Positions 1 through 5,275 of a stretch of DNA of 5,275 bases are shown here, in pieces. Location: NCBI GenBank assembly GCA_023427825.1, contig JAEZAI010000579.1:1-5275 (forward strand), in the 5' to 3' direction. Source of the stretch: Actinomycetes bacterium (GTDB taxonomy: Bacteria; Actinomycetota; Acidimicrobiia; Acidimicrobiales; Microtrichaceae). How positions within the stretch are numbered: position 1 is the stretch's first letter; each line of letters begins with the position of its first letter. The notes under the pieces were generated by a model. That model did not search any database, was not told where the DNA came from, and worked only from the letters and a program-made list of their open reading frames with translations. Both the position numbers and the translations under genes were made by a program.

Positions 1-693
1 GTCCAGGCCCGACGCGGCCTCGACCGCGGTCGTGCCCAGGGCGGTGCCGGTGCCCACGACGCCGGGACCCATGCCGACGACCACCACTTGGGCATCGAGC
101 ACGTGGACGGCCAGTCCGAGCGCGGACGGCAGCGACACCGCCTCCAGCTCGCCGCCGAAGGCGTGGCCCGCGGTCACCGTGCCGGCGACGGCCCCCGACC
201 GCATCAGCTCCTGCACCGTGTCCGACAACGCCATCGGGAGCGCGGCACCGTCGGTCATGACGTAGGCCACCCGCGTGCCCGGCCGGCGCCGAGCCACCGC
301 GAGCGCCACCACCGGCACCTGGCTGTGCACCGTGCAGGCAACCACGGGCACGCCGCCGAGCGGATCGTCGCACTCGGGGTGGACGAGCTCGGAGGTGCCG
401 ACGTCGGCCTGCAACGACGTGTAGCGCAGCTTCATCACGTGGTCCGGGCCGGGCTGCACCAGCTCGGCGCGCGCCAGGTTCCAGTGAACGACGTGCCAGC
501 CGCCGGTGCCGAGTCCCAGCTCGACCGCCGTGGTGTTCAGGACGACCCGGTCGCCCACCGCGCAGTCGCCGACGAGCTCGGTGGTGGCGTAGGCGCGGGC
601 GTCGGACCCGTCGGGCATGCGCACGGCGACGCGCTGGAGGCCGGGCCGCTCCGAGAGCACCTCGGTGACGACCGCGGTGCGGAACGTTGGCAC
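1..693 (-). CDS. DUF3866 family protein, N-terminal 231 residues (3' end cut by window edge)
   Basis: The frame is open from a GTG at 693 to base 1 (exactly 231 codons) with no stop, so the C-terminus lies outside. I recognise it as DUF3866, an actinobacterial family of unknown function, from LNTTAVELGLGTGG (residues 52-65), the DPLGGVPVVA segment (110-119), AYVMTDGAALPMALSDTV (143-160) and GHAFGGELEAV (176-186), then a glycine-rich VVVVGMGPGVVGTGTALG stretch (203-220). Family members are roughly 350 residues by memory, so about a third is missing. No signal peptide or membrane segment is visible, so it is probably cytoplasmic. The GTG lies one base after the TGA of the upstream hydrolase and no Shine-Dalgarno precedes it, which suggests reinitiation by the same ribosomes. 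A second GTG at 660 is a weaker start because the beginning PTFRTAVVTEVL fits the family's first strand. The GMGPGVVGTGT stretch could be a phosphate- or nucleotide-binding loop, but that is inference. No biochemical role is claimed. Confidence 0.85.
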   Translation of the reverse strand, partial: MPTFRTAVVTEVLSERPGLQRVAVRMPDGSDARAYATTELVGDCAVGDRVVLNTTAVELGLGTGGWHVVHWNLARAELVQPGPDHVMKLRYTSLQADVGTSELVHPECDDPLGGVPVVACTVHSQVPVVALAVARRRPGTRVAYVMTDGAALPMALSDTVQELMRSGAVAGTVTAGHAFGGELEAVSLPSALGLAVHVLDAQVVVVGMGPGVVGTGTALGTTAVEAASGLD

Positions 694-694
694 G

Positions 695-2884
695 TCAGGC
701 GCCGGCCACGGTGTTGCGGATCGGCAGCGCCTCGCGTGCCGGCTGGCCTCGGAGCGCGCCGGGCGCCGGGAGGTCCTCGGGATGATCGATCACCACGTCC
801 CACACCGGCAGCACCAGCGCGGACGCGTGGTCGCCGCCGCGTCCGACCCGGTGCACCGCGCCGTCGACGACCGGGTTCTCGAAGCACCAGAACGGGTGGT
901 CCCGGCCCGGGGTGGACAGCGTGAGCCGGAGGCGGGACCCCGGGCGCAGCAGGGCGGTCAGCGGGTACACCGGCAACCGGAACCGGATCCACTCCCCCGG
1001 CACCAGCGCACGCCGGTCCTCGGGGGCGAACGTGTAGTCGACCCGCAGCTCGTCGGACAGGGCGGGGTCCTCCGCGCGGTGCACGGGCCGGTGCCAGCCG
1101 CACTGCAGCCGCACCTCGTGGCCGTCGGGGCGGACCTCGGTCAGCGTGGCCTGCACCGCCGTGTCGGACGTGCCCGGGCGCAGCCACAGGTCCACGTGGC
1201 CCGAACCGGCGAGCACCACCGGCTGATCGAGCGGCTCGGTCTCGTACGACGCGGTGCAGCCCTCGGGGAAGCGGGTCCAGTCGATCGGCACCGCCGGCAT
1301 GGCGAAGCGGTTCATGTCGACGAGGAGCTCCTTGGAGTACGCCTCCTCACCCGCGTCCGGGTCGTCCCGGTACTCGTCCGCGCCCGCGTCCGCCGGCGCG
1401 TCGGACACGAGCCGTCCGCCGTCGGCCAGGTGCAGTCGCAGCGGCTGCACGCCGGGGGGCGGGAAGGTGTCGGTGCCGATCTCGAAGCGGTGCGCGGTCG
1501 CACCGGGCGTCTCGTGGCCGGCGCCGGTCTCGAACAGCAGGCGCACACGCGGCTCGGCCCGGTACTCGGCGAGCGCGGCCGCCAGGTCGTCACCGTGGTG
1601 CTCGAAGCGGTCCGCCTCGAGCTCGGGGCTGAACCCGAACACCTCGGCGAACTGCGCCGGGGCGAACATGCGGATCATGTCGTGGACCTTCGGGACCCGC
1701 CGCGCCACGTGGAAGTTCAGGAACTCGAACCACCGGAGGATCACCATGGGGCTGTAGCCGTCGGGGTGGTGGCCGTTGAAGAGGACGTAGCGCTGCTCCG
1801 GGCTGTTCGCGAAGTCCTCGAGCATGTGCGCGAAGCGGCTGCCGGTCTGCTCGTCCTGCCAGGCACCGGTCAGGTACACGGGAACCTCGATGTTCGAGAC
1901 CATCTCGCCGAGGAACCGCGAGCGCTGCAGCGGTTGGAACGCCTCGGACGCCCGACCGAACTGCTCGAAGTCGAAGTTCTGGCTGCGGATGCGCTGGTTC
2001 TCGAGCGCGACCTCGTCGCCCGCCTCGATCCGGCGCTGGTCCCACGCCTGGCCGCCGGCCGAGGTCTGGGCGTCCCGCGCCGCCACCCAGGCCTTCGTGA
2101 AGCCGGAGTTGTAGATCCCGCCCGGCCACTGCTGGCGCCAGGGGTCGTCGATCACCGACAGCGGGGTGATGCAGGCGAGCGACGGCGGGCGCGTGGTGGC
2201 CACGTACAGCTGCGTGATGCCCGGGTAGCTGAGCCCGACCATGCCCACGTGGTGGTGCAGGACCCACGGCTGGCGGCCCACCGTCTCGATCACGTCGTAG
2301 CCGTCGGCGGCCTGGGCCGGGCTGAAGAGGTCGAACACACCGCCGGAGCAGCCGGTCCCGCGCATGTTGACCCCGATGGCGGCGAACCCCATGAGGTTGG
2401 CGAGCAGCGTGCCGGGCTGCGGCTCGTCGGGGTCCGACGGCGTGTAGCCCGAGTACTCGACCACGGTCGGCCACGGCGGCGGCCCGTAGAGGTCCTGGTT
2501 GGGGAACCGGACCATGACCGACAGCTGCACGCCGTCGCGCATGGTCATGTAGCTGAAGCCCTCGGGGAGCTCGCGGTCGTAGAAGGACGGGTCGGGGACG
2601 TCGTCCACGGCCATCACGTGCACGGTGCCGGGCTCGCCCCCGTCGTCGGGGTGCACGGTGTAGTCGCCCGGCTCGAGCGGCCGGCCGCCCGCCACCATGG
2701 CCGACAGCGCCTTGGGCGAGTCGACGACGATCGGGTGCTCGGGCACGAACGCCAGGTGGGCGTTGCCCGCCGCGTCGGCGACCAGCGTGACCACCGGCGT
2801 GCCGTCGGCCCGCCGCACCTCCAGCCGGGTCCCCGGCGCCGCGCCGGTGATCGTCAGCGTCTCGACGCCGCCGCTGATGTCCAT
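695..2884 (-). CDS. CocE/NonD family alpha/beta hydrolase (peptidase S15-like)
   Basis: A 729-residue serine hydrolase of the family that contains cocaine esterase CocE and X-Pro dipeptidyl peptidases; members cleave esters, amides or peptide bonds, and the substrate here is unknown. Residues 1 to about 95 form a beta-rich Ig-like N-terminal domain. The catalytic alpha/beta domain runs from about 100 to 400: EYSGY (143-147) near the oxyanion hole, NMRGTGCSGG (173-182), nucleophile S219 in GLSYPG, acid D344 in GAWQDEQTG, and general base probably H373 in NGHHPDG. A helical cap lies between S219 and D344. Residues about 530-725 match the jelly-roll PepX C-terminal domain. No signal peptide or lipobox is present, so it is probably cytoplasmic. 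The ATG is preceded by AGAGGGG (2895-2901) with a 10-nt spacer. It starts 169 nt after pafA and runs almost directly into the DUF3866 gene. Family assignment is firm; esterase versus peptidase activity is open. Confidence 0.93.
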   Translation of the reverse strand: MDISGGVETLTITGAAPGTRLEVRRADGTPVVTLVADAAGNAHLAFVPEHPIVVDSPKALSAMVAGGRPLEPGDYTVHPDDGGEPGTVHVMAVDDVPDPSFYDRELPEGFSYMTMRDGVQLSVMVRFPNQDLYGPPPWPTVVEYSGYTPSDPDEPQPGTLLANLMGFAAIGVNMRGTGCSGGVFDLFSPAQAADGYDVIETVGRQPWVLHHHVGMVGLSYPGITQLYVATTRPPSLACITPLSVIDDPWRQQWPGGIYNSGFTKAWVAARDAQTSAGGQAWDQRRIEAGDEVALENQRIRSQNFDFEQFGRASEAFQPLQRSRFLGEMVSNIEVPVYLTGAWQDEQTGSRFAHMLEDFANSPEQRYVLFNGHHPDGYSPMVILRWFEFLNFHVARRVPKVHDMIRMFAPAQFAEVFGFSPELEADRFEHHGDDLAAALAEYRAEPRVRLLFETGAGHETPGATAHRFEIGTDTFPPPGVQPLRLHLADGGRLVSDAPADAGADEYRDDPDAGEEAYSKELLVDMNRFAMPAVPIDWTRFPEGCTASYETEPLDQPVVLAGSGHVDLWLRPGTSDTAVQATLTEVRPDGHEVRLQCGWHRPVHRAEDPALSDELRVDYTFAPEDRRALVPGEWIRFRLPVYPLTALLRPGSRLRLTLSTPGRDHPFWCFENPVVDGAVHRVGRGGDHASALVLPVWDVVIDHPEDLPAPGALRGQPAREALPIRNTVAGA

Positions 2885-2894
2885 CTCGCCCCAT

Positions 2895-2901
2895 CCCCTC
2901 T
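2895..2901 (-). promoter_or_regulatory. Ribosome binding site of the hydrolase gene
   Basis: AGAGGGG on the minus strand, 10 nt before the ATG at 2884. It supports that start over an out-of-frame ATG located 10 bases further upstream. Confidence 0.6.
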
Positions 2902-2979
2902 GCCCGCCGACGACCGACGGACGCCGTCCCGCGATGCTGCACCGGAGCGCACGTCCGGGTCCAGCACGGCGGACATACC

Positions 2980-3026
2980 GAACGTGTGCGGCTCATGCCC
3001 GTCACGGTCGCCTCCCGCACACGTTC
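2980..3026. repeat. Perfect 12-bp inverted repeat between pafA and the hydrolase gene
   Basis: The arms GAACGTGTGCGG (2980-2991) and CCGCACACGTTC (3015-3026) are exact reverse complements, separated by 23 nt. Arm centres are 35 bp apart. There is no T-run after the downstream arm on the minus strand, so this is not a canonical intrinsic terminator. It may be a U-less terminator or RNA hairpin for pafA, or a pair of operator half-sites upstream of the hydrolase gene. The pattern is directly visible; the role is inferred. Confidence 0.6.
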
Positions 3027-3041
3027 CGCCGAGGCCGGCGG
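3026..3041 (-). other. Short GC hairpin just downstream of pafA
   Basis: Plus-strand CCGCCG-AGGC-CGGCGG forms a 6-bp all-GC stem with a 4-nt loop, 12 nt after the pafA stop. It shares base 3026 with the longer inverted repeat, so the two stems touch. No U-tract follows. It could stabilise the pafA mRNA 3' end or slow polymerase. In DNA this GC-rich, such stems also arise by chance. Confidence 0.35.
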
Positions 3042-3053
3042 CCGCGGGTGGGG

Positions 3054-4412
3054 CTAGAGGGACTCGATGAGGCGCTCGACCCGCTCGTCGTAGGCCTTGA
3101 AGGGGTCCTTGCAGAGCACGGTGCGCTGGGCCTGGTCGTTGAGCTTCAGGTGCACCCAGTCGACCGTGTAGTCGCGCTTGCGCTCCTTGGCCCTGCGGAT
3201 GAACTCGCCCCGCAGGCGGGCCCGGGTGGTCTGCGGCGGCGTGTCGATGGCCTCGTCGATGTCGGCGTCGGTGACGATCCGCTCGACGCGACCGGCGCGC
3301 TGCAGCTTGTAGAAGACGGACCGGTCACGGCTGATGTCGTGGTACTGCAGGTCGAGCAGGGCGACCCGGGGGTGCGACAGCGGGATGTCGTGACGCTCCC
3401 GGTACGCCTCGATCAGGTTGTGCTTGGTGACCCAGTCGATCTCGCGGTCGAGTGAGAGCGGGTCGCGCTCGAGGCCCGTCACCACGTGCTCCCACATGTC
3501 GAGCGCCTGCTTCTCCTGTGGGTTCAGGTCGTGGTTCTCCGCGTAGCGCAGGGCCCGGTTCAGGTACTCGGACTGGATCTCCAGGGCCGAGGCCTCCCGT
3601 CCGTTGGCCAGGCGGACGCGCCGCGTGCAGGTGATGTCGTGGGAGATCTCCCGGATGGCCCGGATGGGGTTCTCGAGCGTCATGTCGCGCAGGACCACCG
3701 TGGGGTCTTCGAGCATGCGCAGGATGAGCGCAGTGGCGCCGACCTTGAGGTACGTGGCGTACTCGCTCATGTTCGAGTCGCCGACGATCACGTGCAGGCG
3801 CCGGTAGCGGTCGGAATCCGCGTGCGGCTCGTCGCGCGTGTTGATGATCGGGCGGGACCTGGTGGTGGCCGAGCTGACGCCCTCCCAGATGTGCTCGGCC
3901 CGCTGCGCCATCGAGAACTGCGCCCCCCGAGCGGTCTGCATGACCTTGCCCGCACCGGCGTAGATCTGGCGGCTGACCAGGAACGGGATGAGGACCTCGG
4001 TGTAGTGGGTGAGGTCGTCGTGGCGGCTGGTGCAGTAGTTCTCGTGGCAGCCGTAGCTGTTGCCGGCGGAGTCGGTGTTGTTGCGGAACAGGTAGATGTC
4101 GCCGCGGATGCCTTCCTCGGCCAGCCGCTGCTCGGCCGACTCGAGGAGCTGCTCGAGGATGCGCTCGCCCGCCTTGTCGTGCGCGACCAGGTCGGTCAAC
4201 GAGTCGCACTCGGGCGTGGCGTACTCGGGGTGCGAGCCGACGTCGAGGTAGAGCCGGGCGCCGTTGGCCAGGAACACGTTCGACGAGCGGCCCCACGACA
4301 CGACGCGCCGGAACAGGTAGCGCGCCACCTCGTCGGGGCTCAGGCGTCGCTGCCCGCGAAGGGTGCAGGTGACGCCGTACTCGTTCTCCAGCCCGTAGAT
4401 CCTGCGGTCCAT
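3054..4412 (-). CDS. pafA: Pup--protein ligase PafA
   Basis: PafA uses ATP to phosphorylate the C-terminal glutamate of Pup and then joins it by an isopeptide bond to lysines of target proteins, marking them for the PrcBA proteasome; it acts in the cytoplasm. The 452-residue length equals that of the M. tuberculosis enzyme as I recall it. The beginning [16 protein letters not shown] carries the magnesium/ATP-binding glutamate E9, and D57 in [12 protein letters not shown] is the expected catalytic base. Further family blocks are [16 protein letters not shown] (111-126), [20 protein letters not shown] (180-199), VGDSNMSE (210-217) and the C-terminal domain with [10 protein letters not shown] (395-404) and [19 protein letters not shown] (420-438). 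It is not the paralogue Dop: the Dop-specific insertion after about residue 40 is absent and the C-terminal domain is PafA-type. The ATG fits the family N-terminus; upstream GGGGTAGG (4424-4431) is a modest, rather distant ribosome site. No key residue appears missing. Confidence 0.98.
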   Translation of the reverse strand: MDRRIYGLENEYGVTCTLRGQRRLSPDEVARYLFRRVVSWGRSSNVFLANGARLYLDVGSHPEYATPECDSLTDLVAHDKAGERILEQLLESAEQRLAEEGIRGDIYLFRNNTDSAGNSYGCHENYCTSRHDDLTHYTEVLIPFLVSRQIYAGAGKVMQTARGAQFSMAQRAEHIWEGVSSATTRSRPIINTRDEPHADSDRYRRLHVIVGDSNMSEYATYLKVGATALILRMLEDPTVVLRDMTLENPIRAIREISHDITCTRRVRLANGREASALEIQSEYLNRALRYAENHDLNPQEKQALDMWEHVVTGLERDPLSLDREIDWVTKHNLIEAYRERHDIPLSHPRVALLDLQYHDISRDRSVFYKLQRAGRVERIVTDADIDEAIDTPPQTTRARLRGEFIRRAKERKRDYTVDWVHLKLNDQAQRTVLCKDPFKAYDERVERLIESL

Positions 4413-4413
4413 C

Positions 4414-4452
4414 CCGCGGTCAACCTACCCCGAGGGCCCGCGGAAACCGCGG
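4414..4452. repeat. Three CCGCGG copies in the pafA leader, two forming a hairpin
   Basis: CCGCGG occurs at 4414-4419, 4438-4443 and 4447-4452. The last two are separated only by AAA and can form a 6-bp hairpin with a 3-nt loop. The first lies one base upstream of the pafA ATG. Because the hexamer is self-complementary, the start-proximal copy could pair instead with either upstream copy, giving mutually exclusive folds around the ribosome site at 4424-4431. The copies are observed; a regulatory effect is inferred. Confidence 0.45.
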
Positions 4453-4459
4453 CGTCGAG

Positions 4460-4478
4460 ATGAACCCTCTGTGTTCAT
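4460..4478. promoter_or_regulatory. Dyad ATGAAC-N7-GTTCAT, possible operator upstream of pafA
   Basis: ATGAAC (4460-4465) and GTTCAT (4473-4478) are exact inverted 6-mers separated by 7 nt, a 19-bp span suitable for a dimeric DNA-binding protein. It is relatively AT-rich against its surroundings. It resembles actinobacterial LexA boxes only loosely, since those have CGAAC-N4-GTTCG with a 4-nt spacer. No regulator is assigned. Confidence 0.3.
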
Positions 4479-4480
4479 TC

Positions 4481-4513
4481 GTGCGAGAAGCGACACATGG
4501 GCGCTTTTCGCAC
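4481..4513. repeat. Near-perfect 12-bp inverted repeat between prcA and pafA
   Basis: GTGCGAGAAGCG (4481-4492) and CGCTTTTCGCAC (4502-4513) pair at 11 of 12 positions with a 9-nt loop. The odd position is a G-U wobble in plus-strand RNA and an A-C mismatch in minus-strand RNA, the strand the genes are read from. No T-run follows on the minus strand. It may be a terminator-like or processing hairpin after prcA, or an operator before pafA. Confidence 0.55.
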
Positions 4514-4520
4514 GACAGCA

Positions 4521-4536
4521 CGGCGGTGCCCCGCCG
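4521..4536 (-). other. Short GC hairpin just downstream of prcA
   Basis: Plus-strand CGGCGG-TGCC-CCGCCG is a 6-bp all-GC stem with a 4-nt loop, beginning 7 nt after the prcA stop. A similar short stem follows pafA. There is no U-tract. It may protect the prcA message or weaken read-through into pafA, but chance is possible in DNA of this composition. Confidence 0.35.
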
Positions 4537-4543
4537 GACGTGG

Positions 4544-5227
4544 TCAGTCCTGGGCGAGGAGGGCGGCGAGCTCGTCGTCCTCGATGCGCAGGAACGTGCG
4601 GCGACCGTTGCCGCGTGCGAGCACGGCGACCTCGAGCTCGGACTCGGGGATCGTGCGGTCGGGGCCGGCCAGTGCGCCCACCGCGGCGCCGAGCGCGGCG
4701 GCCAGCGTGCCGCCCTCGGTCCACGCCGCTCCCATCCGCTCGCCGATGGCATCGGCCTCGCCGCCGAGCACGGCCCAGCCGGTCTCGTCGATGAGGGTGC
4801 CGTCGTAGAGGATGTGGAACAGCTGGTCGCCCTCGGGCCGGTGGCCCACCTCGGCGACCAGGATCTCGACCTCCATGGGCTTCATCTCGTGGGTGAAGAC
4901 CTGCCCGAGGATCTGGGCGTACTGGTTGGCCAGGCTGCGGGCGTCGACGTCCTCACGGCTGAACGAGAACCCCTTGAGGTCCGCGTGGCGGACGCCCGCG
5001 ATGCGGAGCTGGTCGAACTCGTTGTACTTGCCGACGCCGGCGAAGCCGATTCGGTCGTAGATCTCCGACACCTTGCGGAGCATCCGCGACGGGTTCTCGG
5101 CGCACAGCAGCACGCCGGCGGCGAAGGTGCAGGCGACGAGGGACCGGCCGCGGGCGATGCCCTTCCGGGCGTAGTCCGCCCGGTCCTTCATCATCTGCTC
5201 GGGTGCGACGTAGAAGGGCATGCTCAC
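4544..5227 (-). CDS. prcA: 20S proteasome alpha subunit PrcA
   Basis: PrcA forms the outer seven-membered rings of the bacterial 20S proteasome. It gates entry to the PrcB catalytic chamber and docks the Mpa/ARC unfoldase. The alpha subunits are not proteolytic, and no N-terminal catalytic threonine is seen here. The start MSMPFYVAPEQ aligns closely with M. tuberculosis MSFPYFISPEQ, the gating segment. It is followed by the alpha-type helix region ARKGIARGRSLV (20-31), then AENPSRMLRKVSEIYDRIGF (43-62), GKYNEFDQLR (66-75) and a central LANQYAQILGQVFTHEMKPMEVE stretch (about 98-120). The 227-residue protein is some 20 shorter than the mycobacterial one and ends at LLAQD, without the acidic, disordered tail. 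The GTG at 5227 is preferred over the ATG two codons later because GAGGG (5235-5239) sits 8 nt before it and because the family begins MS-x-P. pafA follows after 131 nt. Confidence 0.97.
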   Translation of the reverse strand: MSMPFYVAPEQMMKDRADYARKGIARGRSLVACTFAAGVLLCAENPSRMLRKVSEIYDRIGFAGVGKYNEFDQLRIAGVRHADLKGFSFSREDVDARSLANQYAQILGQVFTHEMKPMEVEILVAEVGHRPEGDQLFHILYDGTLIDETGWAVLGGEADAIGERMGAAWTEGGTLAAALGAAVGALAGPDRTIPESELEVAVLARGNGRRTFLRIEDDELAALLAQD

Positions 5228-5275
5228 CGCACGGCCCTCGTGGTGATGTTCATGCGTCGGCGCCTCCGCGCTGCG
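5224..5275 (-). CDS. prcB: Probable 3' end of prcB (proteasome beta subunit), partial
   Basis: Only 52 bases are visible, so the identity rests on gene order: prcB normally lies immediately upstream of prcA. Two frames could carry its end. One reads through an arginine-rich tail to MNITTRAVR and stops at the TGA at 5226-5224, overlapping the prcA GTG as GTGA. Its third positions are almost all G or C, as expected for coding DNA here, and such an overlap is a common coupling arrangement. The other ends QRGGADA at a TGA at 5252-5250, leaving 22 nt before prcA. I favour the first weakly. No PrcB motif, including the catalytic threonine region, is within the window. Confidence 0.35.
   Translation of the reverse strand, partial: AARRRRRMNITTRAVR
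5235..5239 (-). promoter_or_regulatory. Ribosome binding site of prcA
   Basis: GAGGG on the minus strand, 8 nt before the GTG at 5227 and 14 nt before the in-frame ATG at 5221. The spacing favours the GTG as the true start. Confidence 0.6.

Noticed and set aside
88..924. Plus-strand frame of 278 codons opposite the DUF3866 gene
   Set aside because: Histidine/arginine/glycine-rich antisense artefact. The opposite strand gives a clean DUF3866 protein in register with the hydrolase stop.
2972..3000. Sigma-70 type promoter for the hydrolase gene using TATGTC at 2977-2972
   Set aside because: No acceptable -35 element lies 16-18 nt upstream (the bases there read GGGCAT), so the evidence is too weak to list as a feature.
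1590..3020. Minus-strand frame of 476 codons overlapping the hydrolase start, beginning in the spacer
   Set aside because: It is a shifted reading of the hydrolase gene, arginine- and proline-rich and without motifs. It only stays open because stop codons are rare in this composition.
617..3070. Long open plus-strand frame (817 codons) opposite the hydrolase gene
   Set aside because: Its translation is dominated by R, V, H, G, E and D with no recognisable domain, typical of the antisense frame of a high-GC gene. The minus strand over the same bases encodes a complete hydrolase with all motifs.
3054..4412. Assignment of this gene as dop (Pup deamidase/depupylase) instead of pafA
   Set aside because: Length of 452, the absence of the Dop-loop insertion and the PafA-type N- and C-terminal motifs all favour PafA.
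3486..4463. Plus-strand frame of 325 codons opposite pafA
   Set aside because: Low-complexity valine/alanine/aspartate-rich translation, no family resemblance, and opposite an unambiguous PafA.
4460..4478. LexA (SOS) box before pafA
   Set aside because: The half-sites contain GAAC and GTTC, but the spacer is 7 nt rather than 4 and the flanking bases do not fit the actinobacterial consensus.
4425..4752. Two small minus-strand frames running from inside prcA through the prcA-pafA spacer
   Set aside because: They are shifted readings of the prcA 3' end, rich in arginine, with no ribosome site or motif.
1..5275. CRISPR array, tRNA, rRNA, transposase or attachment site
   Set aside because: No regularly spaced direct repeats, cloverleaf, transposase motif or flanking terminal repeats were seen on either strand.

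Overview
This high-GC window carries part of an actinobacterial Pup-proteasome locus. All genes are on the minus strand, so transcription runs from the right edge to the left. Two proteins are recognisable with confidence: PrcA (20S proteasome alpha subunit) and PafA (Pup ligase). High GC, third-position G/C bias and adjacent prcA and pafA point to Actinomycetota. An Acidimicrobiia-like lineage is my guess rather than something the sequence proves.

Layout in the direction of transcription: (1) the last codons of an upstream gene, by context prcB, at 5224-5275; (2) prcA, 5227-4544, GTG start; (3) a 131-nt spacer (4543-4413) packed with dyad symmetries; (4) pafA, 4412-3054, 452 codons, full length; (5) a 169-nt spacer (3053-2885) with a GC hairpin and a perfect 12-bp inverted repeat; (6) an alpha/beta hydrolase of the CocE/NonD (peptidase S15-like) family, 2884-695; (7) after a single spacer base, the first 231 codons of a DUF3866 protein, 693-1, cut by the window edge.

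Function: PafA joins the prokaryotic ubiquitin-like protein Pup to lysines of target proteins. Pupylated targets are unfolded by the Mpa/ARC ATPase and degraded in the PrcBA barrel. Pup, Dop and Mpa/ARC are not in this window. The hydrolase and the DUF3866 gene look like a translationally coupled pair placed after pafA. Whether they serve the proteasome pathway or are passengers cannot be settled here.

No tRNA, rRNA, CRISPR array, insertion sequence or plus-strand gene was found, and no stretch over 300 bases lacks a gene. The least explained material is the two intergenic spacers, which hold most of the noncoding structure, and the hydrolase-DUF3866 pair.
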